DNA of 64,000 nt, taken from Marinomonas atlantica. GTDB taxonomy: Bacteria > Pseudomonadota > Gammaproteobacteria > Pseudomonadales > Marinomonadaceae. Below are positions 7,892 through 17,090 of the stretch, piece by piece; position 1 is the stretch's first letter; the number at the start of each line of letters is the position of its first letter. The translations under genes were made by a program, and so were the position numbers. The stretch spans positions 186,001 through 250,000 of the forward strand of contig NZ_LTAW01000001.1 in the NCBI RefSeq assembly GCF_001639725.1, read 5' to 3'. A model generated the notes under the pieces. It was not told where the DNA came from, did not search any database, and was given only the letters and a program-made list of their open reading frames with translations.

Positions 7892-9867
7892 TGAATCTTC
7901 TAGGTAAATTGTCTTGGGACGCGATCCCTCATGACCCAATTGTCCTAGTTACCCTTGCTATCGTAGCGATTGGTGGCGCGGCTTTGTTCGTGTTCATGAC
8001 GTTGGCGAAGAAATGGGGCTGGCTATGGCGTGAATGGTTGACGTCTGTCGACCACAAACGTTTGGGTATCATGTACATCATTCTTGCGCTAGTAATGCTG
8101 GTTCGTGGTTTCGCGGACGCCATTATGATGCGTACACAGCTTGCTGTGGCAACCAATGGTTCGGAAGGGTATTTACCACCGGACCACTATGACCAGATCT
8201 TTACGGCACACGGTGTCATCATGATCATCTTTATGGCGATGCCATTTATGATTGGTTTGATGAACATTATCGTGCCACTACAGATCGGTGCGCGTGACGT
8301 TGCGTTCCCATTCCTGAATAACCTGTCTTTCTGGTTGGCCGTTTCGGGCGCGTTGCTAGTCAATATCTCGCTAGGCTTGGGTGAATTCGCGATGACAGGC
8401 TGGGTAGCTTACCCACCATTGTCAGGACTCGAATTCAGTCCGGGAACCGGGGTGGATTACTACATATGGGCACTGCAGATATCCGGTATCGGTACCACTC
8501 TAACGGGTGTGAACTTCTTAGTCACTGTACTTAAGATGCGTGCACCTGGCATGAAGTTGATGGATATGCCTATCTTTACTTGGACCTGTACTTGGGCCAA
8601 CGTATTGATCGTAGCGTCTTTCCCGATCCTGACGGCTGCGCTAGCAATGTTGACGCTTGACCGTTACTTGGATTTCCACTTCTTCACTAACGACCTTGGC
8701 GGGAACTCGATGATGTATATCAACTTGTTCTGGGCATGGGGTCACCCTGAAGTGTATATCCTGGTATTGCCAGCATTCGGTATGTTCTCGGAAATCGTAT
8801 CGACTTTCTCGGGTAAGCGATTATTCGGTCACAAGTCAATGATTTACGCATCCGGTGCGATTTCGATCCTTGGCTTTATCGTATGGCTGCATCACTTCTT
8901 TACCATGGGGGCGAGCGCGAACGTTAACGCCTTCTTCGGTATCATGACGATGATCATCGCGATTCCGACGGGTGTGAAGCTGTTCAACTGGCTATTCACT
9001 ATGTACAAAGGTCGCATTCGTATGACTGTGCCAATGTACTGGGTAATGGGCTTCATGATCACCTTCTCTATTGGTGGTATGACAGGTGTATTGCTTGCTA
9101 TCCCTGGTGCGGACTACGTATTGCATAACTCTTTGTTCCTAATCGCTCACTTCCATAACACGATTATCGGTGGTGCAGTGTTTGGTTACCTAGCGGGCTT
9201 TGCTTTCTGGTTCCCGAAAGCAATGGGCTTCCACTTGGATCCAAAACTGGGCAAGGTGTCTTTCTGGTGTTGGTTCATTGGCTTCTTCCTAGCATTCATG
9301 CCGCTTTACGTGCTTGGTTTCCTAGGTATGACTCGCCGTCTAAACCACACAGACAATGCTGATTGGAACATCTGGCTATACATCGCAGCAGTGGGTGCGT
9401 TCGTTATCGCTATCGGTATCGGTGCATTCGTTCTTCAATTGTTCCTTGGCTTCAAGAACAAAGACAAGAACCTTGATAAGACTGGCGATCCATGGAACGG
9501 CCACACTCTAGAATGGTCTCTAGCGTCTCCACCACAGTTCTACAACTTCGCGAAAATTCCGCATGTTGAAGACTTGGATGCGTTCACTGACATGAAAGAG
9601 AAAGGTACTGCGTACACTCGCCACGCGAGCTACGAGCCTATCCATATGCCAAGCAATACCAATGCTGGTCCGATCATGGGTCTTCTAGCTACGGCTATGG
9701 GCTTCGCCTTGATCTGGCACATCTGGTGGTTGGCTGGTGCAAGCTTCATCGGTCTGATCGTTGCCTTCATCTGCCGTGCTTACGCTAGTAACACTGATTA
9801 CTACGTACAGCCAGACGAAGTGGCACGTATCGAAAATGAACATCTTGATAACGTGGCTAAGGGGTAA
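7891..9867 (+). CDS. cyoB: Cytochrome bo3 ubiquinol oxidase subunit I
   Basis: The 658-residue catalytic subunit, with about 15 membrane helices, holding low-spin heme b, heme o3 and CuB. Visible ligands and channel residues: His in [13 protein letters not shown] (heme b), [15 protein letters not shown] (CuB His, cross-linked Tyr and the D-channel Glu), WLHHFFTMG (CuB His pair), TGVKLFNW (K-channel Lys) and HFHNTIIGG (heme o3 and heme b His). It reduces oxygen to water with ubiquinol and pumps protons. Length agrees with E. coli CyoB (663). Confidence 0.98.
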   Translation: MNLLGKLSWDAIPHDPIVLVTLAIVAIGGAALFVFMTLAKKWGWLWREWLTSVDHKRLGIMYIILALVMLVRGFADAIMMRTQLAVATNGSEGYLPPDHYDQIFTAHGVIMIIFMAMPFMIGLMNIIVPLQIGARDVAFPFLNNLSFWLAVSGALLVNISLGLGEFAMTGWVAYPPLSGLEFSPGTGVDYYIWALQISGIGTTLTGVNFLVTVLKMRAPGMKLMDMPIFTWTCTWANVLIVASFPILTAALAMLTLDRYLDFHFFTNDLGGNSMMYINLFWAWGHPEVYILVLPAFGMFSEIVSTFSGKRLFGHKSMIYASGAISILGFIVWLHHFFTMGASANVNAFFGIMTMIIAIPTGVKLFNWLFTMYKGRIRMTVPMYWVMGFMITFSIGGMTGVLLAIPGADYVLHNSLFLIAHFHNTIIGGAVFGYLAGFAFWFPKAMGFHLDPKLGKVSFWCWFIGFFLAFMPLYVLGFLGMTRRLNHTDNADWNIWLYIAAVGAFVIAIGIGAFVLQLFLGFKNKDKNLDKTGDPWNGHTLEWSLASPPQFYNFAKIPHVEDLDAFTDMKEKGTAYTRHASYEPIHMPSNTNAGPIMGLLATAMGFALIWHIWWLAGASFIGLIVAFICRAYASNTDYYVQPDEVARIENEHLDNVAKG

Positions 9868-9869
9868 TC

Positions 9870-10478
9870 ATGAGTACTCATGCAGCAGCGCATCACGATG
9901 CGCACCATGAAGAACACCACGATACTGGACGTAATACTACGTTAGGTTTCTGGATTTACCTGATGACGGACTGCATCCTGTTTGCATCCTTCTTCGCAAC
10001 GTACGCAGTGTTGTTTATGAACACTGCGGGCGGTGTATCTGGTAAAGATATTTTTGACCTGAACTTGATCGCGGGCGGTACGGCTGCCCTATTGTTAAGC
10101 TCGATTACATTCGGCTTTGCGATGATCTCTGCGTACAAAAACAACAAAGGCGGCACGCTGTTTTGGTTGTTTGTGACATTCTTGTTCGGCTTGGCCTTCA
10201 TCGGCATCGAGCTGTACGAGTTCAATCACTTGATCCACGCAGGTAACGGTCCAAGTTCAAGTGCCTTCCTAACAGCGTTCTTCTCGCTAGTAGGTTTGCA
10301 CGGCTTGCACGTAACGGCAGGTCTACTGTGGATTACGGTTCTATTTATCGATATTGCCAAGCGTGGTCTAAAAGACCGCACGGTAACTCGCTTAGGCTGC
10401 CTAAGCTTGTTCTGGCACTTCCTAGACGTAATCTGGATCTGTGTATTCTCTTTCGTCTACCTAATGGGAGCTATGTAA
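9870..10478 (+). CDS. cyoC: Cytochrome bo3 ubiquinol oxidase subunit III
   Basis: A 202-residue inner-membrane subunit with five helices, matching the length of CyoC. The N-terminus is unusually histidine-rich ([15 protein letters not shown]) before the first helix, [20 protein letters not shown]. The conserved carboxylate in helix III is in [12 protein letters not shown], and [14 protein letters not shown] follows. It starts two bases after the cyoB stop and its stop directly abuts cyoD, indicating translational coupling. Confidence 0.97.
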   Translation: MSTHAAAHHDAHHEEHHDTGRNTTLGFWIYLMTDCILFASFFATYAVLFMNTAGGVSGKDIFDLNLIAGGTAALLLSSITFGFAMISAYKNNKGGTLFWLFVTFLFGLAFIGIELYEFNHLIHAGNGPSSSAFLTAFFSLVGLHGLHVTAGLLWITVLFIDIAKRGLKDRTVTRLGCLSLFWHFLDVIWICVFSFVYLMGAM

Positions 10479-10802
10479 ATGAGTCAACATGATCACGATG
10501 CACATTCTCACGGTAGCGTAAGCTCGTACGTAGTCGGCTTCGTACTATCCGTTATTCTGACTGTGATTCCATTCTGGGCAGTAATGACAAGTGCATACGA
10601 CCGTGCCACCTTGTTCGCGATTATCGTCGTAACAGCAGTGGTTCAGATCGTTGTGCATCTGAAGTACTTCTTGCACCTAAACTTCTCTAAAGAAGGCAAG
10701 ATCGATACTCTGTCATTTATCTTTACTGCCATCATTATTGTTATGGTCGTAGCACTATCCGTATGGATTATCTACGAATCCGTTCTGATGATGATGTACT
10801 AG
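10479..10802 (+). CDS. cyoD: Cytochrome bo3 ubiquinol oxidase subunit IV
   Basis: A 107-residue subunit with a His/Asp-rich N-terminus (MSQHDHDAHSHGS) and three membrane helices, typical of CyoD. This subunit is thought to help assembly of the CuB site. Its ATG follows the cyoC stop without a gap, and cyoE begins 12 bases after it. Confidence 0.96.
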   Translation: MSQHDHDAHSHGSVSSYVVGFVLSVILTVIPFWAVMTSAYDRATLFAIIVVTAVVQIVVHLKYFLHLNFSKEGKIDTLSFIFTAIIIVMVVALSVWIIYESVLMMMY

Positions 10803-10814
10803 GCGAAGAAGCGT

Positions 10815-11750
10815 ATGTTTAAGCGGATCTCATCGTCGCAAAAACCAGAACAACATAGTGTGTTCGACCGTTACGTAAAAGTAACCAAGCCGGGCATTAT
10901 TATGGGCAATTTGATCTCCGTGGCGGGGGGGTACTTCCTCGCCGCTCGCGGAGACATCGATTGGCTACTTATGCTAGTGACAATCATTGGATTGTCACTG
11001 GTCGTAGCCTCTGGTTGCGCAATCAACAACTGCATCGACCGCGACATTGACGCCAAGATGCAACGTACTCGTAACCGCGTAACAGTTACTGGTGAAATGT
11101 CGCTGAAAGCGGCGTTAGCACACGGACTGGTACTAGGCGTGGTTGGGTTTGGACTACTTGCGTATTTTACGAATCAAGTTGCCGTGCTCTTTGCAGCATT
11201 CGGCTACTTCGTGTACGTAGGTTTGTACAGCCTGTACTTTAAACGCAATTCGGTTTACGGCACGCTAATTGGTAGTCTGTCTGGTGCAGTCCCTCCTGTG
11301 GTGGGTTACTGTGCGGTGACAGGTCAATTCGATGCTGGTGCGGCGATTTTATTGGTGATGTTTAGTATTTGGCAAATGCCTCATTCTTATGCCATTGCCA
11401 TCTTCCGCTACAAAGACTATGCAGCGGCTGGTATTCCAGTGCTACCTGTAGCCGAAGGCATTCAAAAAGCGAAACACCATATTGTATTGTGGATCGCTGT
11501 GTTTGCCGTCGCATCAGCATTGCTACCTTTGACAGGTTACGTAGGTGTTGGCTTTATGGCCGTTGCCGCGTCAACCAGTCTCTGGTGGCTTGGTATGGCC
11601 CTTAAAGGCTACCGTGCTGACATTGATGTGAACCGTTGGGCACGCCAAGTGTTCTTCTTCTCCATCATTACCGTTACGGCATTGAGTATTACCATGTCGT
11701 TAGACTTTCGTGACGTAGCCCCTGACTATCTCGTTATGCTATCGAACTAA
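10815..11750 (+). CDS. cyoE: Protoheme IX farnesyltransferase (heme O synthase)
   Basis: A 311-residue polytopic UbiA-family prenyltransferase converting heme B to heme O, the prosthetic group required by CyoB. The first aspartate-rich motif is clear ([17 protein letters not shown]), the second site is in [25 protein letters not shown], and the usual [17 protein letters not shown] segment is present. It is the last gene of the operon; a strong terminator follows within 30 bp. Confidence 0.97.
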   Translation: MFKRISSSQKPEQHSVFDRYVKVTKPGIIMGNLISVAGGYFLAARGDIDWLLMLVTIIGLSLVVASGCAINNCIDRDIDAKMQRTRNRVTVTGEMSLKAALAHGLVLGVVGFGLLAYFTNQVAVLFAAFGYFVYVGLYSLYFKRNSVYGTLIGSLSGAVPPVVGYCAVTGQFDAGAAILLVMFSIWQMPHSYAIAIFRYKDYAAAGIPVLPVAEGIQKAKHHIVLWIAVFAVASALLPLTGYVGVGFMAVAASTSLWWLGMALKGYRADIDVNRWARQVFFFSIITVTALSITMSLDFRDVAPDYLVMLSN

Positions 11751-11777
11751 GTCTGATTCGTCTGACGAACTTTAAAA

Positions 11778-11808
11778 CGCCCCGCTGGCAAACCAGCGGG
11801 GCGTTTTT
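11778..11808 (+). terminator. Intrinsic terminator of the cyo operon
   Basis: CGCCCCGCTGG and its exact complement (11778-11788 and 11793-11803) with a CAAA loop, followed by TTTTT. It begins 28 bases after the cyoE stop. Confidence 0.95.
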
Positions 11809-11941
11809 CGTTTGTGTTAAACCCTTGTGGGTCCTCTGGTTTTGCGCTGATGTAAGAGCAGGTGAGTTGCCGCGCAGCAAATGTAAATTAGTTGAGGCAT
11901 TTCTTACAGCGCTTTAGCGAATCACTTTTTGAGGCTAAAAA

Positions 11942-12043
11942 ATGGACCAATATAGTATGAAGTTTACTTCGCTCATTGCTTTTAGCTTAAGCGTGTTTTC
12001 CTGTGCTGTAGCAGAACAAACGGTAGGCACTGAAAACATCTGA
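11942..12043 (+). CDS. Possible 33-residue secreted peptide or 5' gene remnant
   Basis: An ATG with GAGG seven bases upstream opens a 33-codon frame: MDQYSMKFTSL, a hydrophobic run, then a signal-peptidase-like SCAVAEQ site and only ten residues after it. A terminator follows 16 bases after the stop. A signal peptide with almost no mature part suggests either a very small secreted peptide or the surviving start of a lost exported protein. The bases 11811-11941 before it show no other feature. Confidence 0.4.
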   Translation: MDQYSMKFTSLIAFSLSVFSCAVAEQTVGTENI

Positions 12044-12058
12044 CTAAAAGAATAACGA

Positions 12059-12094
12059 AAAAAGCCTGCTAGCAAATGTACTAGCAGGCTTTTT
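12059..12094. terminator. Bidirectional intrinsic terminator
   Basis: A 14-pair stem (12059-12072 with 12081-12094) with A-run on the left and T-run on the right and the core GCCTGCTAG/CTAGCAGGC. It can serve both the small forward frame and the leftward NCS1 permease gene ending at 12137. Confidence 0.9.
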
Positions 12095-12136
12095 AAAAGC
12101 AAACAGGCTTTAGGGAAGCTTGTCTACAGTGATGGA

Positions 12137-13576
12137 CTAGTTCTGTTTCGCAAGGTCGAGTCCGTGTAAAGCAATGCGTTCAGGTTCCATTAGGTAGCGG
12201 TATAAGAACGCTGCCGTGAAGCCACCGATAAACAAAGCGTAGTTTGCTAAAGCAGTGAAAACGAAGCTACAGAAAATCGCCACGATACCTGCAATCACCA
12301 GCGCGTAAATACTTTTCTTATTGATACCGTTGTCATACCAGTAAATACCTTTATTTGACTCGGTATACAGCGAATCAATATCGATCTTTCCTTTCTTAAT
12401 GAAGAAAAAGTCAACAATAATGATGCCGTATAAAGGGCCAATCATGGCGGCGAGTACATCGACTGTATAGTGAATGACTTCAGGGTTATTAAACAAGTTC
12501 CACGGCATCAATAAAACCGAACCAAATGCCGCGATAAAGCCACCGGCTTTAAAGCTAATTTTTTGAGGTGAGACGTTAGAAAAGTCGAATGCTGGTGCAA
12601 CAAAGTTAGCAACGATATTGATGCCGACGGTCGCGAAGATAAACGTCATCGCACCCAGTATCGTGATCATGCCTGAATCTAAGCGACGAACCGTCTCGAC
12701 TGGGTCTGTGATCATTTCACCAAACACTGGAATGGAGGCTGACACAATCACCACACTGAACACGGAGAATAAAATGAAATTAAATGGCAGGCCTAAAAGA
12801 TTACCAAACTTCAATTGTTTGTAGCTACCGCAGTAACGAGAGAAGTCACTGAAGTTAAGAGTTGGGCCGGCAAAGTACCCAGCGACTAATGCGATGGCAA
12901 TGATCATTTGCATAATCGCGTCTGTGCCAGACAAGTTGGCTTCGCCGAGGGTGAAACTAATGTTTTCCCAGCCCGCTAGGTTAATCATGTAGATGCACAA
13001 GGCAAACATCGCCACATAAATTGCAGGACCAGACCAGTCGATAACTTTACGAATCATTTCCATGCCGAACATAAACACAATACCTTGAAGGATCCACATA
13101 GCTGTGAAGCCAATCCAGCCAAGGTATGACAATCCTAGAAAGCTGTCTTCTGCTAAGGTCGCCATGCTTGGGAAGAAATACAACAACAAGATAATGAATG
13201 AGCTCGAGGCTAAGAAGGTTTGAATGCCGTACCAAACTACGGCAATTAAGCCACGAATCACCGCAGGTACATTCGCCCCGAATACGCCGAAGGCCATGCG
13301 AGCGATAACAGGAAAAGGCGCACCTGCTTTTTGTCCGGGTTTGCCCATTAGGTTCGCAAACACCAATACGATTGAAATCCCTATAAGCAAGCAGATAAAA
13401 ACTTGAATACCATTTAAACCTAATGCAAACAAGCTGGCAGCAAAAACGTATCCACCGACACTATGAACATCCGACATCCAAAAAGCGAAGATAGAATACC
13501 AACCCCATTTTTGATCGGTGTCTGGCTTGAGATCTTTGTTACTGAGTCTTGGGCTCACTGGTAGTTTATGATGCAT
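12137..13576 (-). CDS. NCS1-family permease, probable allantoin transporter (PucI-like)
   Basis: A 479-residue inner-membrane permease with about 12 helices, of the nucleobase-cation-symport-1 family. Visible hallmarks: KWGWYSIFAFWMSD in helix 1, AVVWYGIQTFLAS (substrate-stacking Trp and Gln as in Mhp1), and NFSDFSRYCGS, the conserved N-x-x-D-x-S-R motif. Members import allantoin, hydantoins, uracil or cytosine. Allantoin is inferred from the divergent GntR gene, allantoin racemase and PuuE-type allantoinase next door. Operator-like palindromes lie in the shared promoter region. Confidence 0.85.
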   Translation of the reverse strand: MHHKLPVSPRLSNKDLKPDTDQKWGWYSIFAFWMSDVHSVGGYVFAASLFALGLNGIQVFICLLIGISIVLVFANLMGKPGQKAGAPFPVIARMAFGVFGANVPAVIRGLIAVVWYGIQTFLASSSFIILLLYFFPSMATLAEDSFLGLSYLGWIGFTAMWILQGIVFMFGMEMIRKVIDWSGPAIYVAMFALCIYMINLAGWENISFTLGEANLSGTDAIMQMIIAIALVAGYFAGPTLNFSDFSRYCGSYKQLKFGNLLGLPFNFILFSVFSVVIVSASIPVFGEMITDPVETVRRLDSGMITILGAMTFIFATVGINIVANFVAPAFDFSNVSPQKISFKAGGFIAAFGSVLLMPWNLFNNPEVIHYTVDVLAAMIGPLYGIIIVDFFFIKKGKIDIDSLYTESNKGIYWYDNGINKKSIYALVIAGIVAIFCSFVFTALANYALFIGGFTAAFLYRYLMEPERIALHGLDLAKQN

Positions 13577-13594
13577 GCTAATTATTCCGTTTTA

Positions 13595-13606
13595 ATTGTA
13601 TACAAT
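13595..13606. promoter_or_regulatory. Operator candidate 1 (ATTGTATACAAT)
   Basis: A perfect 12-bp palindrome centred on GTATAC, 19 bp upstream of the permease start. FadR-subfamily GntR regulators often bind short palindromes of this shape. It is one of three GTATAC sites in the permease/GntR intergenic region. Confidence 0.55.
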
Positions 13607-13802
13607 AATTAATACAATCCTCGTGCCAAAAACATAAATGTCTTTATCTACAGGAGTTTAAAGAAATAATTAGCAGTATTGAGAAACTTTAAAGCACTGA
13701 TATAAGGCGTTTTTTAATTGAGGTGTTCTTTTTTTGTGCATACTGTGTATGTCGCAATTTATAGGTGTGTAGCTTTTCTTGTCATGCTATATTGTGGATG
13801 TA

Positions 13803-13834
13803 TGTATACAAATTACACGCACTAAGTGTATACG
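13803..13834. promoter_or_regulatory. Operator candidates 2 and 3 (paired GTATAC sites)
   Basis: TGTATACAAA (13803-13812) and GTGTATACGA (13826-13835) carry GTATAC cores at 13804-13809 and 13828-13833, 24 bp apart, i.e. a little over two helical turns. They precede the GntR gene by 20-50 bp, fitting autoregulation, while site 1 faces the permease. Confidence 0.5.
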
Positions 13835-13853
13835 ATTATGAGAGATTAAATTT

Positions 13854-14516
13854 ATGTCGAACGACGAAAAAATCTATCAAAAGATATTAAAAGCAATTGT
13901 TGAGCATCAGTTGCCACCTGGGGCAAGGCTACCCGAAGATCGCCTTTCGGAAGCTTTTGGTGTCAGCCGAACGGGTATTCGTAAAGTATTACAACGTCTT
14001 GCGCTGGAACATTTTGTGGTGATTGCCCGTAATAAAGGGGCTCAAGTGAATCATCCGAGCGAAGATGAAGCTTTAGAAGTATTAGACAGTCGAATCTTAA
14101 TAGAGCCGCAGCTGATTGAAGGTGTACAGAGCCACTGGAATGCTGAGCAATCTGAGCGCTTTAGAGATTTAGTCGAAGAAGAGCATGAAGCTGAGCAGGT
14201 AGGTGAGATGGCTAGCTCGATTCAAGCAACAGCCCGTTTTCATTATGAGTTAGCTCAGCTGGCTGGCAACAGCGTGTTGGCAACTTTTGTAGAGCAGTTA
14301 TGTTATCGCTCCTCCTTGGTAATTGCCGCTTATGGTACCCGTAGCAGTGTTAGCTGTGATTGTGGAGACCACAGTCAGCTATTAACGTTGCTTGATGAAG
14401 GGCAAACGAAGAAGGCGCAAGCGTGGATGAAGCACCACCTACAGTCCATTAAAAAGTCGCTAGTGTTGGAAGGACAAGAAGAACAGAACATCGATTTTCA
14501 GCGCTTGTTTTCATAG
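13854..14516 (+). CDS. GntR-family regulator, FadR/FCD subfamily
   Basis: A 220-residue DNA-binding regulator. The N-terminal winged helix-turn-helix (about 5-70) contains PPGARLPEDRLSEAFGVSRTGIRKVLQRLALE, and the all-helical FCD ligand domain follows (RILIEPQLIEG, then FHYELAQLAGN and DHSQLLTLLDEG, with the acid/His pattern for metal). It likely controls the divergent permease and the racemase/allantoinase genes behind it, in the manner of HpxS-type regulators; the ligand would be a purine catabolite. The racemase gene starts 11 bases after the stop. Confidence 0.92.
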   Translation: MSNDEKIYQKILKAIVEHQLPPGARLPEDRLSEAFGVSRTGIRKVLQRLALEHFVVIARNKGAQVNHPSEDEALEVLDSRILIEPQLIEGVQSHWNAEQSERFRDLVEEEHEAEQVGEMASSIQATARFHYELAQLAGNSVLATFVEQLCYRSSLVIAAYGTRSSVSCDCGDHSQLLTLLDEGQTKKAQAWMKHHLQSIKKSLVLEGQEEQNIDFQRLFS

Positions 14517-14527
14517 CAGGAAGTGCC

Positions 14528-15259
14528 ATGCGAATTCAGATTATTAACCCTAATACCAGCACCAGCATGACTGACGTAATGGCTGACAGCGCACGTATCA
14601 TCGCATTGTCTGGTACCGACATTATCGCCAGTACACCTGAGCATGGACCAAAGAGTATCGAGTGTGCGTTTGACGAAGTCATTGCAGGCGCAGCCATGCT
14701 GGATCAAGTGCAACAGGGTAAACACTTAGGTGTCGATGCCCATATCATCGCCTGTTTTGGTGACCCTGCGTTAGACGCTGCTCGCGAATTAGCGGATGTG
14801 CCAGTCATTGGGATTGCTGAAGCCGCTTTTAAATTAGCCAGTATGATCGGCCATAAGTTTGCGGTAGTGACTACTTTATCTCGAACTGTACCTGCCAGTG
14901 AGCACCTTCTACAAAAGTATGGATACAAACACCTATGCAGCGGTGTGCGAGCGACAGAAATTCCGGTATTAGCACTAGAGCATATTGAACCAAGAGCCTA
15001 TTACCAATTGCGAGATGAATGTCAGGCAGCGATTGAGTACGACGGCGCGGAAGCCATCGTATTGGGCTGTGCTGGCATGTCAGCGTTGGTTGAGCGACTT
15101 AGTAGCGACCTTCCAGTCCCTATTATCGATGGCGTCGCCGCAGCGGTAAAGCTGGCAGAGTCTTTGCACCAATTAGGTATTAAAACCTCCAAAGTGGGGC
15201 AGTATGGTGTGCCAGTAAATAAACCTTTTATTGGCCGCTATGAACATTGGAATCGTTAG
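14528..15259 (+). CDS. hpxA: Allantoin/hydantoin racemase (Asp/Glu racemase family, HpxA-like)
   Basis: A 243-residue cytosolic cofactor-independent racemase interconverting allantoin (or 5-substituted hydantoin) enantiomers. The family start MRIQIINPNTS is typical, and the two catalytic cysteines are visible: Cys76 in IIACFGDPAL and Cys181 in VLGCAGMS. Because UraD yields (S)-allantoin, a racemase next to an allantoinase suggests the downstream enzyme prefers the other isomer or accepts both. It lies between the GntR gene and the PuuE gene, 16 bases from the latter. Confidence 0.88.
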   Translation: MRIQIINPNTSTSMTDVMADSARIIALSGTDIIASTPEHGPKSIECAFDEVIAGAAMLDQVQQGKHLGVDAHIIACFGDPALDAARELADVPVIGIAEAAFKLASMIGHKFAVVTTLSRTVPASEHLLQKYGYKHLCSGVRATEIPVLALEHIEPRAYYQLRDECQAAIEYDGAEAIVLGCAGMSALVERLSSDLPVPIIDGVAAAVKLAESLHQLGIKTSKVGQYGVPVNKPFIGRYEHWNR

Positions 15260-15275
15260 TAATAAGGCTATAGGA

Positions 15276-16205
15276 ATGAAGAATTATTTAGAACGAGACT
15301 ATGCAGGTTACGGTCGAGTGAACGTACCTAAAGTGGAATGGCCAAACAAAGCCCGTATTGCGTTGCAATTTGTACTGAACTTCGAGGAAGGCGGTGAAAA
15401 TTGTGTGTTACACGGCGATGAGCATGCAGAAACCTTTTTGTCTGAGATCTTCGGTGCGCAGCCCTTTAAGGATCGTCATATGAGCATGGAATCGCTCTAT
15501 GAATACGGCTCTCGCAATGGTGTTTGGCGTATCCTGAATGAGTTTGAAAAACGTGGATTACCGTTGTCTGTATTTGCTATTGCCACCGCGTTGAAGCGTA
15601 ATCCAGAGGTTGCAAAGGCCTTTGTCGAAGGTGGTCATGAGATTGTTTGCCATGGTTTAAAGTGGATTCATTATCAAGAAATGTCCATCGAAGAAGAGCG
15701 CCAGCACATGCAAGAGGCGCTGCAAATGATTCAAGAAGTGACGGGTGTGATGCCCATGGGCTGGTACACTGGACGAGACTCACCCAATACACGAACCTTA
15801 GTAGCCGAACAGTCTCAGTTACAATACGATTCAGATAATTATGGCGACGATCTACCGTATTGGGTGGAAGTACCGCACCATGAAGACAAGACCAAAACCA
15901 AGCCTCATTTGATCATTCCCTACACGTTAGACTGTAATGATATGCGCTTTGCTTCGCCCTATGGATTCAGTCATGGTGAGGAGTTTTTCCAGTACCTAAA
16001 AGACAGCTTTGATTGTTTGTATGCCGAAGGTGAAACAGCGCCGAAAATGATGTCGATTGGTATGCACTCTCGCACGTTGGGTAAGCCTGCGCGTTTTATG
16101 GCATTAAAGAAATTTCTGGATTATGTGCAGTCTCATGATGGGGTATGGATTGCCCGAAGAAGTGATATTGCCAATCACTGGATGGAGCATCATCCGGCGC
16201 CTTAA
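15276..16205 (+). CDS. puuE: Allantoinase PuuE (polysaccharide-deacetylase-like)
   Basis: A 309-residue cytosolic enzyme of the carbohydrate esterase 4 fold that hydrolyses allantoin to allantoate without the binuclear metal site of AllB. The sequence shows the PuuE signature RDYAGYGR near the start, LQFVLNFEEGGE, EYGSRNGVWRIL, the GHEIVCHGLKWIHY segment and GWYTGRDSPNTR. A longer frame from a TTG at 15231 exists, but the ATG at 15276 has AATAAGG nine bases upstream and gives the usual family length. It completes the first purine block. Confidence 0.92.
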   Translation: MKNYLERDYAGYGRVNVPKVEWPNKARIALQFVLNFEEGGENCVLHGDEHAETFLSEIFGAQPFKDRHMSMESLYEYGSRNGVWRILNEFEKRGLPLSVFAIATALKRNPEVAKAFVEGGHEIVCHGLKWIHYQEMSIEEERQHMQEALQMIQEVTGVMPMGWYTGRDSPNTRTLVAEQSQLQYDSDNYGDDLPYWVEVPHHEDKTKTKPHLIIPYTLDCNDMRFASPYGFSHGEEFFQYLKDSFDCLYAEGETAPKMMSIGMHSRTLGKPARFMALKKFLDYVQSHDGVWIARRSDIANHWMEHHPAP

Positions 16206-16269
16206 GTGCTGAAAATAAGAGTTGCTTAACGCCTATTTCCAGCTTCAAAGGATGCGGTCATTTTAGTGG

Positions 16270-16866
16270 TTAGTGAGAATCAATAAGGTAGCAAGTGGGC
16301 ATCGAGAAGTGCGTGTTTTCATGGCACTCTAGAAGCGCTTGCTCTTCCGCTTCAGTTTGAGTGCCTGCTTGGGCACCTCCTTGGATGCCTGATAAATTGC
16401 CAGCAATGGCTTTGTGGCCTGAGGTGGCTTGATATTTATCCCAGTGGGCCGCATCGCGGTAAGCGATCACTTCTTTAGGGTAGTTATTTTGGTTTAAGGG
16501 CGCTCTATCGGTTGTGGCTTCGTCTTCTAAACGACAACCCGTGTCTTGGTTTTGAGTATAGGCATGGCACAGTCTTAAAGCCTCTCGACGGGCTATTTCA
16601 ATAGACAGTTTGTCATCGCCAAAACCTGACGCTCGCGGAATACCCTGTTTATCCCAATAAACGGCGAAGGCTTTATTCCCCTTCTTTTCTAAGTACTCTT
16701 GGTACTCTTCTTTAAGCCATTGGGTTTGTTCTAACGAGCTAGAAAAATGTGGGCGTAAGGTCGCTGTTGATTCTGCATCAATAGAATTATTGACGATAGA
16801 ACAAGCGCTTAAGGTTATTATAGAAAAGGCGGACAGGCTTGTAGTAAATAAAGACGAGACTTTCAT
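16270..16866 (-). CDS. Putative lipoprotein of unknown function
   Basis: A 198-residue predicted lipoprotein: signal peptide ending in the lipobox LSAC (Cys22). I do not recognise the family. Two short related segments occur, ARREALRLCHAY...GCRLED and AEEQALLECHEN...TCYLID, each an A-x-x-x-A-L-x-x-C motif followed by a second Cys about 11-13 residues later. This resembles the cysteine-paired motif of small exported domains such as DUF4189, suggesting two disulfide-containing repeats. It stands alone between convergent purine genes and a reductase. Confidence 0.75.
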   Translation of the reverse strand: MKVSSLFTTSLSAFSIITLSACSIVNNSIDAESTATLRPHFSSSLEQTQWLKEEYQEYLEKKGNKAFAVYWDKQGIPRASGFGDDKLSIEIARREALRLCHAYTQNQDTGCRLEDEATTDRAPLNQNNYPKEVIAYRDAAHWDKYQATSGHKAIAGNLSGIQGGAQAGTQTEAEEQALLECHENTHFSMPTCYLIDSH

Positions 16867-17040
16867 CTAATGCTCCCTGATGATTAATTAACCGTCATTG
16901 GTTCTTTTAAGTAATTAATACACTGTGGCAGCATTGTAAGTAAATCAGAATACTATGTTAAGTTTTTCTAATACGAAAATACGTATAAAGAATGCTATTT
17001 ATCGATCAGACGCATCGAATAGTCAGATCAATTGATGTAG

Positions 17041-17082
17041 AAAACGGCCAAATTGAAACGACTATATGCTTCATTTGGCCGT
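17041..17082 (-). terminator. Intrinsic terminator downstream of the MDR reductase
   Basis: ACGGCCAAAT (17044-17053) pairs with ATTTGGCCGT (17073-17082); on the minus strand the stem is followed by TTTTC. It begins nine bases past the reductase stop codon. Confidence 0.8.
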
Positions 17083-17090
17083 CTACAAAA

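Noticed and set aside
12137..13576. Calling the NCS1 permease a cytosine or uracil transporter
   Set aside because: Family motifs fit several substrates, but all neighbours belong to allantoin use, and no deaminase or pyrimidine gene is near.
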